A stretch of DNA of 64,000 nt from Collybia mongolica (lineage: Eukaryota; Basidiomycota; Agaricomycetes; Agaricales; Clitocybaceae): assembly GCA_013420905.1 (NCBI GenBank), contig JAAXNY010000005.1, positions 3,844,001-3,908,000 of the forward strand, in the 5' to 3' direction. A program made the position numbers and the translations under genes. Below the pieces are notes generated by a model that worked only from the letters and a program-made list of their open reading frames with translations, made no database searches and was not told where the DNA came from. Shown here piece after piece: positions 41,717-51,579 of the stretch. Positions within the stretch are counted from its first letter, which is position 1; each line of letters begins with the position of its first letter.

Positions 41717-44501
41717 ATGTACAACGCAGATGAATTACTCGCACCTACATGGGACGAGTCTACAGACGTTATTACCGTGACATCCACAGTCGACACACTC
41801 TCAACCACAGGAAACTCCTTTTCAACTTCACATACAGTTCCAGGTCCAGGCGCGCTCTCTGGAAAGGCTATTCTTGCGCTTGGAAAGGCTATTCTTGCGC
41901 TTGGAAAGGCTACACTGCGCGTAGCTGAAAATCTGGCCATAAGAAGACGCCTTCATGCCCTTTCTTCCAAATTTCCTCACAGGGATAGGGATGATATTAA
42001 AGGAATAGAACAGATGTATGAAGACGTCATGGAACTCTCGAGGTTCGGTTTTATCCAAGCCTTTTGTTTCCCAGACCTGATTCGAGGTTGCAGGCGCGAT
42101 CTTTACCCAAATGCGGTTCGGACCCGCGCCGTACAAATAATCCTGGTACAAATTGGTAGTCGTGAGGTGGAGAAGCTCATTCAATATCTGGCAACATGGT
42201 CCTCTGTTGAACTCAGCTTATTTATTACAGAAATCACAGAATTGTTTAATCCTCTCAGGTGCTCATCCAAACTGTTTGACCTTAGTTCACTGTTGACAAT
42301 TTGCGTAGGCTGCTCAAAGATATGGGGCACTTGTCAATATTGATGGAGGCCTACCGAAATTCTCTTATTAGGGAAGACCACCACTTGGGGCCTCTTATTT
42401 TCTTCTTCCATCGTCTGGCCCGTGTTAGCAATCGAGCTAATGCAATAATCCTCGAGTCCGGTGTTATAGAACTCCTCGCTTATCTGGATCTTTCGGGTTA
42501 TTTCGATCCCCTCGTTCCTACTGGAGCCAAGGTATTATCCGAAGGAAGATCAGTCCTTCGGGCGTCATGCGAAGATCTATTGATGACCTGCTCGAGTACA
42601 CGAAGAGGACGAGATATTATCCGCAAAAATAAACTCTGCCCATTATTGCCACCAGTGAATACTCTAGATTCTATATTGAGCCGACAGGCTCGAGGAGCAG
42701 AGGCCTGGAGATCGTTGGAAACTGGGAATATAGAACGAGAGTTGAAACCTATCAATAAACATCCATTCCATATAGTATGGCCAATGCTGCTAATCTCACC
42801 TTTCTCAAAGATTGTGTCTGTGCAACCTGCTGAACGTGCAGCGATTTGGAGGTCCGCGAAGCCTCGAATTATAGACTTGCGGTTGAGTTCAATACTCGAC
42901 GTGATCCGAGTAAAACCAGTGTATCTCCTTGAACCCCGTTCGCTTGCTGATATTGCTGGCGACGCATTGGAGTTTTTCGGGTTAGTCTGTTTGTTATTTG
43001 CTTCACTGTTCATGTCACCCCAACTGTGAATCATTTGACCCCTAGGCATGACCATTACGGGGATACAGTCAAGGCCCGTGCATTCGACATCATCTTGGTG
43101 CTCATTGGTAGTCGCAGAACGGAAGGGCTTGTCGATTGTCTAACAACTATGCACCGCGCACAAATAAAACTATTCATTTCTGGAATAGGGGAAATTTTTA
43201 ATCCTCTCAGGTGAATGTTAGCATAAATCACCCCACTTCAACCATACTCAATATCAGACAGGCTATACGCAATGAAACAAGCTGATACATTACCTATATC
43301 TATCCAGATATACAAACAGTCCCTTTCCACTTCGGAAACCCACTCCTTTCAACCTCTCGTTGCATTCTTTGAGAATTTGGCGGCCATTGGAAGACCCGAA
43401 CCCCTCCAAGGTGTTGCTATCGAATTCTTGCTCTACCTCTATCTTTCGGATTTCTTCGATCCGCTCTTCTCTGCAGAAAATTCGGAGAACATTACGAGTC
43501 GCTTAACTGTTCGGGCGCCATATAACTCACGATTGCTCGAACACGTCAATTCAAGAGCAGATTTGGGTTCGAACCTAGAGGATGGTCCTCCCAATGCTAT
43601 ATGGAGGCTTCAATTGCCGCATGTACCAAACTCAGAGTTTCCGATGAGACTGGCCGAGCGCGCAAGGATATGGGAATCAATGAATGCTGAAGCCATTCTC
43701 TTCCGAATAAACTTGATTTTCTCAATGGTCCCGTCAATCTGGAAAGAGGTTATATATTATCAAAACACCTCAACTCATATGCTTGCCATCGCAGATCTGA
43801 TGGAATTTTTGGGGTGAGCATTGATCATCCCCAATTCGAACCCCACTGTCCCTGTTCTGAAATTATGCACTGTAGATCTTCTTCTATAGTGCCTGAGATA
43901 AGCTTTTATGCACTCATGTGTTTAGGCAGACTTGTTTCATATAGTTTGTTATCCGGGAACATATTTCAAGTTCTCTGTTGTAGCATGATTTTGAAGGATT
44001 CCCAACGTTGTACAACTTTAATAACACACATCTTTCGACAGCTATCCTACTGGCAACAGTATGTGGCCTATGTGACTGTGGCCCTTGTATTACAACTGAT
44101 TCATATTTCCTAGGACACTAGATACTGCTGCCAAGGAAGAGATATCCATCCTGCGATGGAAAGACAATTTCCCCACCTTTGGAACTAGAGGGATCTTGAA
44201 AATCATTGATTTTTTGGTTGGGGCAGCAAGAAATAACTCGATGTTCCTCAAATTGATCCTTGAAGCCAATATTCTTGGTCTCCTTGGTCCGGTTCTTGAA
44301 CAAGAACTTCATAGTGACATGCCAGCAATTATGAACCATGATGGGAAAAACCCTAGGACCTATGATGGGACCAACCCTGTGATACTGGTTGCAGTTGGTG
44401 AACATGGCCCTGTGTGTTTTCAACCTGATGCTAGGGAGGATGCTGATTTGGGTTCACTTCGGTGGGCTGTCTTATCCCATGCTTTCAAAGTCCTTCTGTA
44501 G
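41717..44501 (+). CDS. PGPG-family protein b with duplicated middle module (816 aa)
   Basis: I do not recognise the family. Exons 41717-42042, 42094-42258, 42309-42980, 43046-43210, 43262-43813, 43876-44058 and 44114-44501 join in one frame. The N-terminus is Ser/Thr-rich, then TVPGPGALSGKAILALGK with a 7-residue repeat (GKAILAL twice) and ATLRVAENLAIRRRL. Module 1 runs from RRDLYPNAVRTRAVQIILVQIGSR...ELFNPLR to LADIAGDALEFFG. Module 2 repeats it as HDHYGDTVKARAFDIILVLIGSR...EIFNPLR to DLMEFLG. The C-terminal block has GTRGILKIIDFLVGAARN and LEANILGLLGPVL. The whole looks alpha-helical, like an ARM/HEAT-type solenoid (inference). Introns fall at equal places in both modules. The intron-1 donor is unusual (GTTCGG). 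Confidence 0.7.
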
Positions 44502-44749
44502 CTGAGTTGGGGTGGTAGTGCATCATTCTTGAATTTCTACTATATTTCTACTATATTTTTTGATAAAATTTGTTGGCATGTATCCTGTGGTAGGAAGCTT
44601 TGTTGTGAATCAGGATATCAGCTCCAAACCAGCCTATGCCATGCATTGATTTCCATCTATGTATGTATTTCATATCCTCACTTGTCGCACCCCAGTTTCA
44701 TATAAGTTTCTACCTATCAGTGTGAAATCATGCCATCCCAATCTGATCA
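44502..44749. other. Short intergenic junction to the Gypsy nest
   Basis: This is the A/T-rich 3' flank of PGPG gene b. CpG becomes rare from about here to the young retrotransposon, which marks the start of old-element sequence. Confidence 0.4.
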
Positions 44750-45292
44750 ACTACTGCTTGATAATATGTCATCACACTGACTCCAAGTCAGCTGATGTGT
44801 GATCTAGCAGAGGAATTCAAAGAGAATACTCTGGGGATCCTCTGTCAGGGGTCTCTATCCTATGTTCCTATTCTAAACAATAGCTATGAAGTCCCATTGT
44901 TGCCATGTGGCTCAGGGTCATAATGTACACTACCTACAAGTGAACTGATGTACTCCAACTGGAATTTGGCATGTGAGTACTGATGCCAATGTGCAATACT
45001 GACCTCTGATGCCAATGTCTGATGACAAGGTCAGGGTAGTATGTGTGGGGGTGGGTGTTCCCCTTGCATGTCCTTGTGTGCTGCTTGGGATGGAATATTG
45101 GTGAAGTGGACTTGTTGGATCTGATGTGGTGCACCTGAATTTGTGTTATAAGTTCTCTAACATGTTCATCAGCATCTACATCATTGGCATTAGTCCACAA
45201 GTTCTCTTCATACCCAAAGCCCTTCCATGTGATGAGGTACTGCAGCTCATTGTGATAGAAGGAACTGTCCAGGATTTTTCCAACTTCATAGC
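44750..45292 (-). mobile_element. Old Gypsy element A: chromodomain and 3' end (left of the young insertion)
   Basis: On the minus strand, starting at the young element's border, the frame reads ECYEVGKILDSSFYHNELQYL then ITWKGFGYEENLW, a chromodomain as found at the end of chromovirus integrases, followed by a short tail (SNKSTSPIFHP). Sequence beyond about 45050 includes CAGAGGATCCCCAGAGTATTCTCTT, resembling the middle of the young LTR, so A's 3' LTR probably lies about 44750-45050. CpG is almost absent and TG/CA dinucleotides abound. Its other half lies at 51585-52517. Confidence 0.75.
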
Positions 45293-45297
45293 ACTCT

Positions 45298-45802
45298 TGT
45301 AAGGGGAACTCCATTTCCGCCTTACTTCGCCGATCTAGCCTTACTTCGCCGAATCTCACTCCGCCGACTTCTACTTCGCCGATTCGCGACTCAGTCATCC
45401 CGCCGACTTACGATACAATTTCTCTGCTTACTTCGCGCTCACTCAATTACATTCACTACATCGCACGTTCATTACCTACGCCCACACGCACCCCCACTCT
45501 CTACTTCGCGCGCAGTTCGCCGCCGGACTTCGCACTTGTTCGGACTATCAAGGGCACGGTCACGTGACCTTCACTAGCCCAACGCGTGTCGTCGTACCGC
45601 ACCGGGAACGTGTATTTAATGTAGTACTAGGTATATAGCACACCCCCCCTGATGGAGGCTCCTCAGAGAATTCTCTTAGGATCCCCTCCACCAGGTGAGT
45701 AGTACATATGTCGTACAAGTGAATACATCTCTTAGGATCCCCTCCACCAGCGTCGGCCCGCTCTACTAAGTTCGCGCGCACTCTGCCGGAGTTGCCCTTA
45801 CA
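45298..45802 (+). repeat. 5' LTR of the young Gypsy element
   Basis: 505 bp, TG...CA termini. It contains a TATATA at about 45632 (in GGTATATAG), with the palindrome AGAGAATTCTCT at 45665-45676 about 33 bp downstream, where transcription would be expected to begin. Two copies of a CTCTTAGGATCCCCTCCACCAG-like motif lie near 45671 and 45732. Confidence 0.95.
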
Positions 45803-45804
45803 GT

Positions 45805-45814
45805 AGAATTCTCT
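45805..45814 (+). promoter_or_regulatory. Candidate self-priming primer-binding site
   Basis: Two bases after the 5' LTR the sequence is AGAATTCTCT. This is the exact reverse complement of AGAGAATTCT at 45665-45674 in the LTR, near the predicted 5' end of the transcript. Tf1/sushi-group chromoviruses are known to prime reverse transcription with their own mRNA 5' end. I see no match to an initiator tRNA-Met 3' end here. Assignment as primer site is inference. Confidence 0.5.
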
Positions 45815-45962
45815 CACCAGCAGAGACCGCGACCTCACTGCAGCCATTGCCAAATTCCGATCGGCAGAAACTGTCAGCTCCGATACAGAATCCGTCAAGA
45901 CCGCGCGAGAATCGCCCTCTCCACCCTCCTCCGAACTAGAAGTGGAACTCCTACTCCAGCCG

Positions 45963-47129
45963 ATGGACGCCGAAACGAGGATGGATAACATCGAACGAGA
46001 CGTAGGAGATCTCAATAGGAAGGCGGAGGAACAAGCCGAGCAGCTTAAGAAGCTCACCGACAGCATCAACGCGCTGATCGCGCTCCAAACCGCGGCTCCC
46101 CCACCCCCGGTCAATACCCCTGCACCCAGCGCCCCTGTAAATAATGTATCAACACCTCCCCCCGCGACCCACGTTAATTCGGGACGACCTTCGGCACTCC
46201 GGCCATCGCTTCCCGATGACTTCGACGGATCGCGCGAACGAGGGCGTGCGTTCATTAACGCATGCGAACTGTATATAAATCTTGTACCACACCAGTTCGC
46301 GGATGAAGTGACGCAGGTACGGTGGGCGTACACCTTCATGAAGAAAGGCCGAGCATATCTGTTCGCGGACCGGGCCATGCGATACCAGACCGCTACCGGG
46401 AACCCGAAGTACGCGACATGGGCCCTATTCCGCGCCGACTTCGCGGTCAACTTCTTCGTGCAGAGCGAAGCGCAGCGGGCGATTACGAGGTTGGAAACAA
46501 GCAGCTACCACCAAGGATTGCGATCGGTGGACGACTACACGGATGAGTTCAGGGATCTCATCGACAAGTCGGGATACAAGGAGGGGTTGACGATTGTGGT
46601 GAAGTACCGGAAGGGACTGAGCGGGGAGATTCAGTCGCAGATCGCGACGATGGCAGTGGGACGACCAGCGGACGATCAGCCGGAACAGTGGTATGTGGCG
46701 GCGATGAAGTGCGATGAAAACCGCCTCACCAACGAGGCCTTCCTGAGCACTAAACCGGCGGCTCGTGCACCTCCCGCACACACTACCTCGGTGTTTCGCG
46801 CACCGCCGCACTTCTCAGCCCCGACGCTGCAACGGATGGCGCCACCACCACCTCCGCCGCCCCCTGCTCTCCCTCCACCGGTTCCGATGGATGTAGACGC
46901 GATGCGGAGGGCTCGAACGAACATCGAGACCTGCCACCGATGTAAGCAGCCGGGCCATTTCCGGAAGGACTGCCCCCTCCGCTACGACACATGGTTCATG
47001 TCAATGGAGGAGCAGCATGAGTTCGCGCAGCACATCTTCGCGATGATAGACACACAAGTCGAACCGCCGGCGGAAGAAGGGGAAACGTTCGCAACCACTC
47101 AAGAGGGTTTTGTAGCGGACAGCGAGTGA
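45963..47129 (+). CDS. Gag of the young Gypsy element
   Basis: 388 residues. The first ATG in frame is at 45963 (MDAETRMDNIERDVGDL); codons before it are open but start with GTG. A short coiled-coil region (RKAEEQAEQLKKLTDSI) and a Pro-rich linker precede the capsid-like domain (PDDFDGSRERGRAFINACELYI...FRADFAVNFF). Then come a proline run and a CCHC zinc knuckle, CHRCKQPGHFRKDC, for RNA packaging. The frame ends in TGA at 47127-47129, inside the frameshift hairpin, and overlaps the pol frame. Confidence 0.92.
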   Translation: MDAETRMDNIERDVGDLNRKAEEQAEQLKKLTDSINALIALQTAAPPPPVNTPAPSAPVNNVSTPPPATHVNSGRPSALRPSLPDDFDGSRERGRAFINACELYINLVPHQFADEVTQVRWAYTFMKKGRAYLFADRAMRYQTATGNPKYATWALFRADFAVNFFVQSEAQRAITRLETSSYHQGLRSVDDYTDEFRDLIDKSGYKEGLTIVVKYRKGLSGEIQSQIATMAVGRPADDQPEQWYVAAMKCDENRLTNEAFLSTKPAARAPPAHTTSVFRAPPHFSAPTLQRMAPPPPPPPPALPPPVPMDVDAMRRARTNIETCHRCKQPGHFRKDCPLRYDTWFMSMEEQHEFAQHIFAMIDTQVEPPAEEGETFATTQEGFVADSE

Positions 47130-47148
47130 ACAGTACGCCCTCGCTGTC
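47105..47148 (+). promoter_or_regulatory. -1 programmed ribosomal frameshift signal (gag/pol)
   Basis: The slippery heptamer G GGT TTT (47105-47111) is in the gag frame. A 6-nt spacer (GTAGCG) and a perfect 9-bp hairpin follow: GACAGCGAG (47118-47126) pairs with CTCGCTGTC (47140-47148) around a 13-nt loop that holds the gag stop codon. Pol is open in exactly the -1 frame from here. Confidence 0.85.
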
Positions 47149-50100
47149 ATCTGTAAACAGGTTCGCGTGTTTAGAAGTTGAGAATACAATTGAAATTTCC
47201 CAAACACCCGAAACTACTACAGAAGCCGTACAAGATACCATCCCCGTCCCTAAACCGCCGCGCCAGAGACTCCCCCGATGGGAACGAGCTCTACCCAAGC
47301 GATTCGTAGTTGCCGCCACCCCCAGCACTCGCTCGCTGAAGCTCAAGATTGAACTTCAGACGACCGACACAGGCGAGACATTCGCGACGAACAGCTTGGT
47401 AGACTCGGGAGCAACGGGCCTTTTCATCGATTCTGAATTCGTGCGGAGGAACAGGTTGACCTCGCGCAAGCTAGTTCGCACTATTCCGGTGTTCAACGTC
47501 GACGGCACTCCGAACGAGAACGGGTCTATTTCGGAGATCGTAGACCTCATCCTCCGGTACAACGGTCACTCAGAACGCACCCACTTCGCGGTCACCAGCC
47601 TAGGGAAGCAGGATCTCATACTGGGCTACACTTGGTTGCAGGAGCACAACCCGGAGATCAACTGGCAGACCAACGAGGTGAAGATGAGTCGCTGTCCCGA
47701 CAAATGTCGGACCTGCGCGAACGAGGTTAAATCGGAAAAGGCGGAGAAGCGTAAATTGGAGGCCCGCATCAACGCCTGTCGCGCAGGACCCATGCCCGAA
47801 CCAGAAACAGAAATTGGAGAGGTTCCCGACTCTGAGCACGAAGGAGATATTGCCCTTGAAGATTGCATCGAAGAGGGCGACCGTATCTTCGTGGTCAACA
47901 TCGGCGAACCAGGACAGTTTCAGAAGGCACCGGAAGAGATTCGGACAACCCAAACCATCTCACAGCGACTAGCGGAAAAGATCCAAACGGAAGCCCGGAA
48001 GAACGCGTCCCAGCAGATTGCAGACTCCTTTGATCGTAATGCGCAACCCAAGACGTTTTTCGATCTAGCACCGGCGCACGTCCACGAATTTGAGGATGTG
48101 TTCTCCAAGACGTCCTTCGACGCTCTCCCAGATCGCCGACCGTGGGACCACGCGATCGAACTCGTCCACGACGCAGAAGGGAAATCCTGCAAGGTCTACC
48201 CACTCTCAGTCGCCGAACAAGCGGAGTTGGACAAGTTCCTCGAGGAGAACCTCGCCTCTGGTCGGATCCGCCCCTCCAAATCGCCAATGGCTTCGCCGTT
48301 CTTCTTTATCAAGAAGAAGGACGGTTCGCTACGCCTGGTACAGGACTACCGCGTTCTCAATTCGCTGACGATCAAGAACAAATACCCACTCCCACTCATC
48401 TCCGACCTCGTCAACAATCTTCGGGGAGCGAAATACTTCTCCAAATTCGACGTTCGCTGGGGATACAACAACGTCCGAATTAAGGAAGGTGACGAGTGGA
48501 AGGCCGCATTTCGCACAAACCGCAGAATGTTTGAGCCCCTGGTAATGTTCTTTGGTCTCACTAACTCGCCAGCAACGTTCCAAACCATGATGAACGAGAT
48601 ATTCCACGATCTCATCATGGAAGGAGTGGTATGTGTCTACATCGATGATATTCTAATCTACACAAAGACACTCGCCGAACACCGCCGAATTACGAGGTTA
48701 GTTCTCCAGCGACTCCGCGAACATAAACTGTACCTGCGACTGGACAAATGCGAATTCGAGAAGACCCGAATCGAGTATCTGGGGCTCATTATCTCGGAGG
48801 GGCAGGCGGAGATGGACCCGGTCAAGGTTGCCGGAGTAGCGGAATGGCCAACGCCCACGAACAAGAAGCAAGTGCAGTCCTTCTTGGGCTTCACGAACTT
48901 CTATCGGCGGTTCATTTGCGACTTCTCCCATATTGCGCAGCCATTGTTTGATCTCACCGGTAAAGACGTGCCTTGGAAGTGGGGTGAGTCGGAGCAGGAG
49001 GCATTCGAAGGGTTGAAGGAAGCGGTGTCGTCTAAACCGGTACTGATGTTCGCAGACGACAACCGGCCGTTTAGGGTGGAGGCAGATAGTTCGGATTTCG
49101 CGACCGGCGCAGTACTTTCGCAACTCAGCCCGGAGGACGACAAGTGGCACCCGATCGCGTTTTCGTCAAAGAGCCTCAACGCGGTCGAGCGGAATTACGA
49201 GATACACGACAAGGAAATGCTCGCCATCATTCGCGCACTCGAAGAATGGCGACACTTCCTTGAAGGCGCGCGACACGACTTCGAGATCTGGACAGACCAC
49301 AAAAATCTAGAGTACTTCCGGACGTCCCAGAAGCTAAATCGGAGACAGGCCAGGTGGTCACTGTACCTCTCCCGATTCAACTTCTCGCTGCACCACAAGC
49401 CCGGACGAAGTATGGGTAAGCCAGACGCGCTATCTCGCCGAGCGGACCACAGCGATGGAAGCGAGGATAACCGCGATCTAGTCCTCCTCAAACCGGAGTT
49501 GTTCACAATCCGCGCGCTGGAAGGAATGGTCGTGGAAGGAGAGGAAAGGGACATTCTGCGGGATATTCGGAGAGGCAATCGCGAGGGACATCAGGAGGAA
49601 GCGGTGGTGAAGGCAGCGCAGGAGTTGAAGAAGTCCGCAGGAAAATCGGTTCGGAGCGCAGAGTGGAGGGAAGCGCAGGAGTTGCTGTATTTCCGCGATC
49701 GCATCTACATCCCAAAACACGCTGACCTTCGCAGACGTATAGTTGCGCAACATCACGATTCGCGAATTGCGGGACATGCCAGAAGATGGAAGATGTTGGA
49801 ACTCGTATCGCGCAATTACTGGTGGCCTCAAATGTCGCGCTACATCGGCAAATACTGCAAGACATGCGACCTCTGTCTCCGAACGAAGGCTCAGCGTCAA
49901 CTTCCAAGCGGCGAACTTAAACCGCTGCTGATTCCGGAAGGTCGCTGGGACGTCGCAAGCGTGGATTTCATCGTGGAACTCCCCGAGTCGCAAGGGCATG
50001 ATGCGATCATGGTAGTGGTGGACACGGTGGGTAAACGCGCGCACTTCATCCCAACCACGACGACAATTACCGCGCTTGGATCGGTGAGGCTTTACCTCCA

Positions 50101-50470
50101 GCATGTGTGGAAGTTGCACGGCTTACCGAAGGCTATGGTCTCCGACCAAGGGGTACAGTTCGTGGCGGAATTCACAAGGGAGTTATATCGCATGCTTGAT
50201 ATTAAACTCACAGCGTCTATGGCGTACCACCCACAGACAGACGGACAGACCGAGCGAGTGAACCAGGAACTGGAGCAGTATCTCCGGTTATTCGTCAGCG
50301 AGCGACAGGACAACTGGGTCGACCTTTTACCGCTCGCCGAATTCCAGTACAATAACCACGTCCACTCCTCGACACAGCACTCGCCGTTCTTCCTGGACAC
50401 CGGTCGACATCCACGCATGGGCTTCGAACCACAGACCGCACCATCCCGGCTGGAAACCGCGACCGAATGA
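47126..50470 (+). CDS. Pol polyprotein of the young Gypsy element (PR-RT-RH-IN)
   Basis: 1114 codons are open from the frameshift site. Its true start is by -1 shifting, as there is no ATG before the protease. Aspartic protease has SLVDSGATGLFID (about residue 90). RT has SPFFFIKKKDGSLRLVQDYR and the catalytic YIDD in VCVYIDDILIYTK (about residue 503). RNase H has ADSSDFATGAVLSQ and EIWTDHKNLEYF. Integrase has the zinc region (HHDSRIAGHARR...CKTCDLC) and the D,D-35-E core (ASVDFIVELPE, VSDQGVQFVAEF, PQTDGQTERVNQELE). The frame ends in TGA at 50468-50470, before the GPY/F and chromodomain parts, which continue in another frame. In related elements these belong to one protein. Confidence 0.93.
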   Translation: MNSTPSLSSVNRFACLEVENTIEISQTPETTTEAVQDTIPVPKPPRQRLPRWERALPKRFVVAATPSTRSLKLKIELQTTDTGETFATNSLVDSGATGLFIDSEFVRRNRLTSRKLVRTIPVFNVDGTPNENGSISEIVDLILRYNGHSERTHFAVTSLGKQDLILGYTWLQEHNPEINWQTNEVKMSRCPDKCRTCANEVKSEKAEKRKLEARINACRAGPMPEPETEIGEVPDSEHEGDIALEDCIEEGDRIFVVNIGEPGQFQKAPEEIRTTQTISQRLAEKIQTEARKNASQQIADSFDRNAQPKTFFDLAPAHVHEFEDVFSKTSFDALPDRRPWDHAIELVHDAEGKSCKVYPLSVAEQAELDKFLEENLASGRIRPSKSPMASPFFFIKKKDGSLRLVQDYRVLNSLTIKNKYPLPLISDLVNNLRGAKYFSKFDVRWGYNNVRIKEGDEWKAAFRTNRRMFEPLVMFFGLTNSPATFQTMMNEIFHDLIMEGVVCVYIDDILIYTKTLAEHRRITRLVLQRLREHKLYLRLDKCEFEKTRIEYLGLIISEGQAEMDPVKVAGVAEWPTPTNKKQVQSFLGFTNFYRRFICDFSHIAQPLFDLTGKDVPWKWGESEQEAFEGLKEAVSSKPVLMFADDNRPFRVEADSSDFATGAVLSQLSPEDDKWHPIAFSSKSLNAVERNYEIHDKEMLAIIRALEEWRHFLEGARHDFEIWTDHKNLEYFRTSQKLNRRQARWSLYLSRFNFSLHHKPGRSMGKPDALSRRADHSDGSEDNRDLVLLKPELFTIRALEGMVVEGEERDILRDIRRGNREGHQEEAVVKAAQELKKSAGKSVRSAEWREAQELLYFRDRIYIPKHADLRRRIVAQHHDSRIAGHARRWKMLELVSRNYWWPQMSRYIGKYCKTCDLCLRTKAQRQLPSGELKPLLIPEGRWDVASVDFIVELPESQGHDAIMVVVDTVGKRAHFIPTTTTITALGSVRLYLQHVWKLHGLPKAMVSDQGVQFVAEFTRELYRMLDIKLTASMAYHPQTDGQTERVNQELEQYLRLFVSERQDNWVDLLPLAEFQYNNHVHSSTQHSPFFLDTGRHPRMGFEPQTAPSRLETATE

Positions 50471-51063
50471 AGGACACCCTCGAGGAAGCCCGCGCCGCAT
50501 TAGCCAAAGCCAAGGACGAGATGGCGATGTACTACAATCGCCGCCGAAACCCAACACCCGACTACCAGGTTGGAGACCGGATGTATTTGGATTCGCGCGA
50601 CATTCGTATCACTCGACCGTCGCAGAAACTGGCTCACCGCTACATCGGGCCCTACCCCATCGAAGCCAAGGTTGGATCGCACGCCTACCGCCTCAAACTT
50701 CCGCCGGCGCTATCGCGCATCCACCCGGTCTTCCATGTTGTCAAACTCCTACCCGCGCCGCACGACCCAATACCCGGTAGAACGGTCACCGAAGTCCCTG
50801 AACCCACTCTCATAGACGGCGAGGTACATTATGAGGTTCAGGAGATCATGGACAGCCGGATTTACAGGAACAAGCTGCAGTACCTGATCGCCTGGAAGGG
50901 CTACAGCTACGAACAGAACACCTGGGAACCTGCCGACAAGGTGAATGCGGACGAGTTGGTCGCCGAATTCTACAGACGCAACCCCGGAGCACCGCGACTC
51001 GTACAACGCGTCCAATTCGCACAGATCCCGTTCCAACGCCGGCGTGAAGACACGCGAACCTAG
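50467..51063 (+). CDS. Integrase C-terminus with GPY/F module and chromodomain (separate frame)
   Basis: A 198-codon frame starts with ATG overlapping the pol stop (ATGA). It carries KDTLEEARAALAKAKDEMA, the GPY/F module (LAHRYIGPYPIEAKVG, HPVFHVVKLLP) and a chromodomain (VQEIMDSRIYRNKLQYLIAW then KGYSYEQNTWEPADKVNADE). These normally continue the integrase. Here the reading frame changes within the conserved linker, so either a 1-nt-class mutation has split pol or translation re-initiates at the ATGA overlap. I favour a mutation. Chromodomains target insertion to heterochromatin, which fits its landing in an old repeat. Confidence 0.88.
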   Translation: MKDTLEEARAALAKAKDEMAMYYNRRRNPTPDYQVGDRMYLDSRDIRITRPSQKLAHRYIGPYPIEAKVGSHAYRLKLPPALSRIHPVFHVVKLLPAPHDPIPGRTVTEVPEPTLIDGEVHYEVQEIMDSRIYRNKLQYLIAWKGYSYEQNTWEPADKVNADELVAEFYRRNPGAPRLVQRVQFAQIPFQRRREDTRT

Positions 51064-51074
51064 AAGGGGGGTAA
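51063..51074 (+). promoter_or_regulatory. Polypurine tract
   Basis: GAAGGGGGGTAA lies immediately before the TG of the 3' LTR, the standard position for the plus-strand primer. Confidence 0.8.
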
Positions 51075-51579
51075 TGTAAGGGGAACTCCATTTCCGCCTT
51101 ACTTCGCCGATCTAGCCTTACTTCGCCGAATCTCACTCCGCCGACTTCTACTTCGCCGATTCGCGACTCAGTCATCCCACCGACTTACGATACAATTTCT
51201 CTGCTTACTTCGCGCTCACTCAATTACATTCACTACATCGCACGTTCATTACCTACGCCCACACGCACCCCCACTCTCTACTTCGCGCGCAGTTCGCCGC
51301 CGGACTTCGCACTTGTTCGGACTATCAAGGGCACGGTCACATGACCTTCACTAGCCCAACGCGTGTCGTCGTACCGCACCGGGAACGTGTATTTAATGTA
51401 GTACTAGGTATATAGCACACCCCCCCTGATGGAGGCTCCTCAGAGAATTCTCTTAGGATCCCCTCCACCAGGTGAGTAGTACATATGTCGTACAAGTGAA
51501 TACATCTCTTAGGATCCCCTCCACCAGCGTCGGCCCGCTCTACTAAGTTCGCGCGCACTCCGCCGGAGTTGCCCTTACA
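51075..51579 (+). repeat. 3' LTR of the young Gypsy element
   Basis: 505 bp. By eye it differs from the 5' LTR at about three positions (CCCACCG for CCCGCCG, GTCACATGACC for GTCACGTGACC, GCACTCCGCC for GCACTCTGCC). Two of the three are transitions at CpG sites. Confidence 0.95.

Noticed and set aside
44196..44501. Last exon of gene b as a separate small gene
   Set aside because: A good acceptor at 44113 and phase-matched joining to the preceding exons, parallel to the 60300 gene, make it one gene.
46676..46924. Gly/Ala-rich minus-strand frame in gag (and other GC-rich frames opposite pol)
   Set aside because: Antisense of the proline run and codon-biased GC-rich coding sequence; no motifs.
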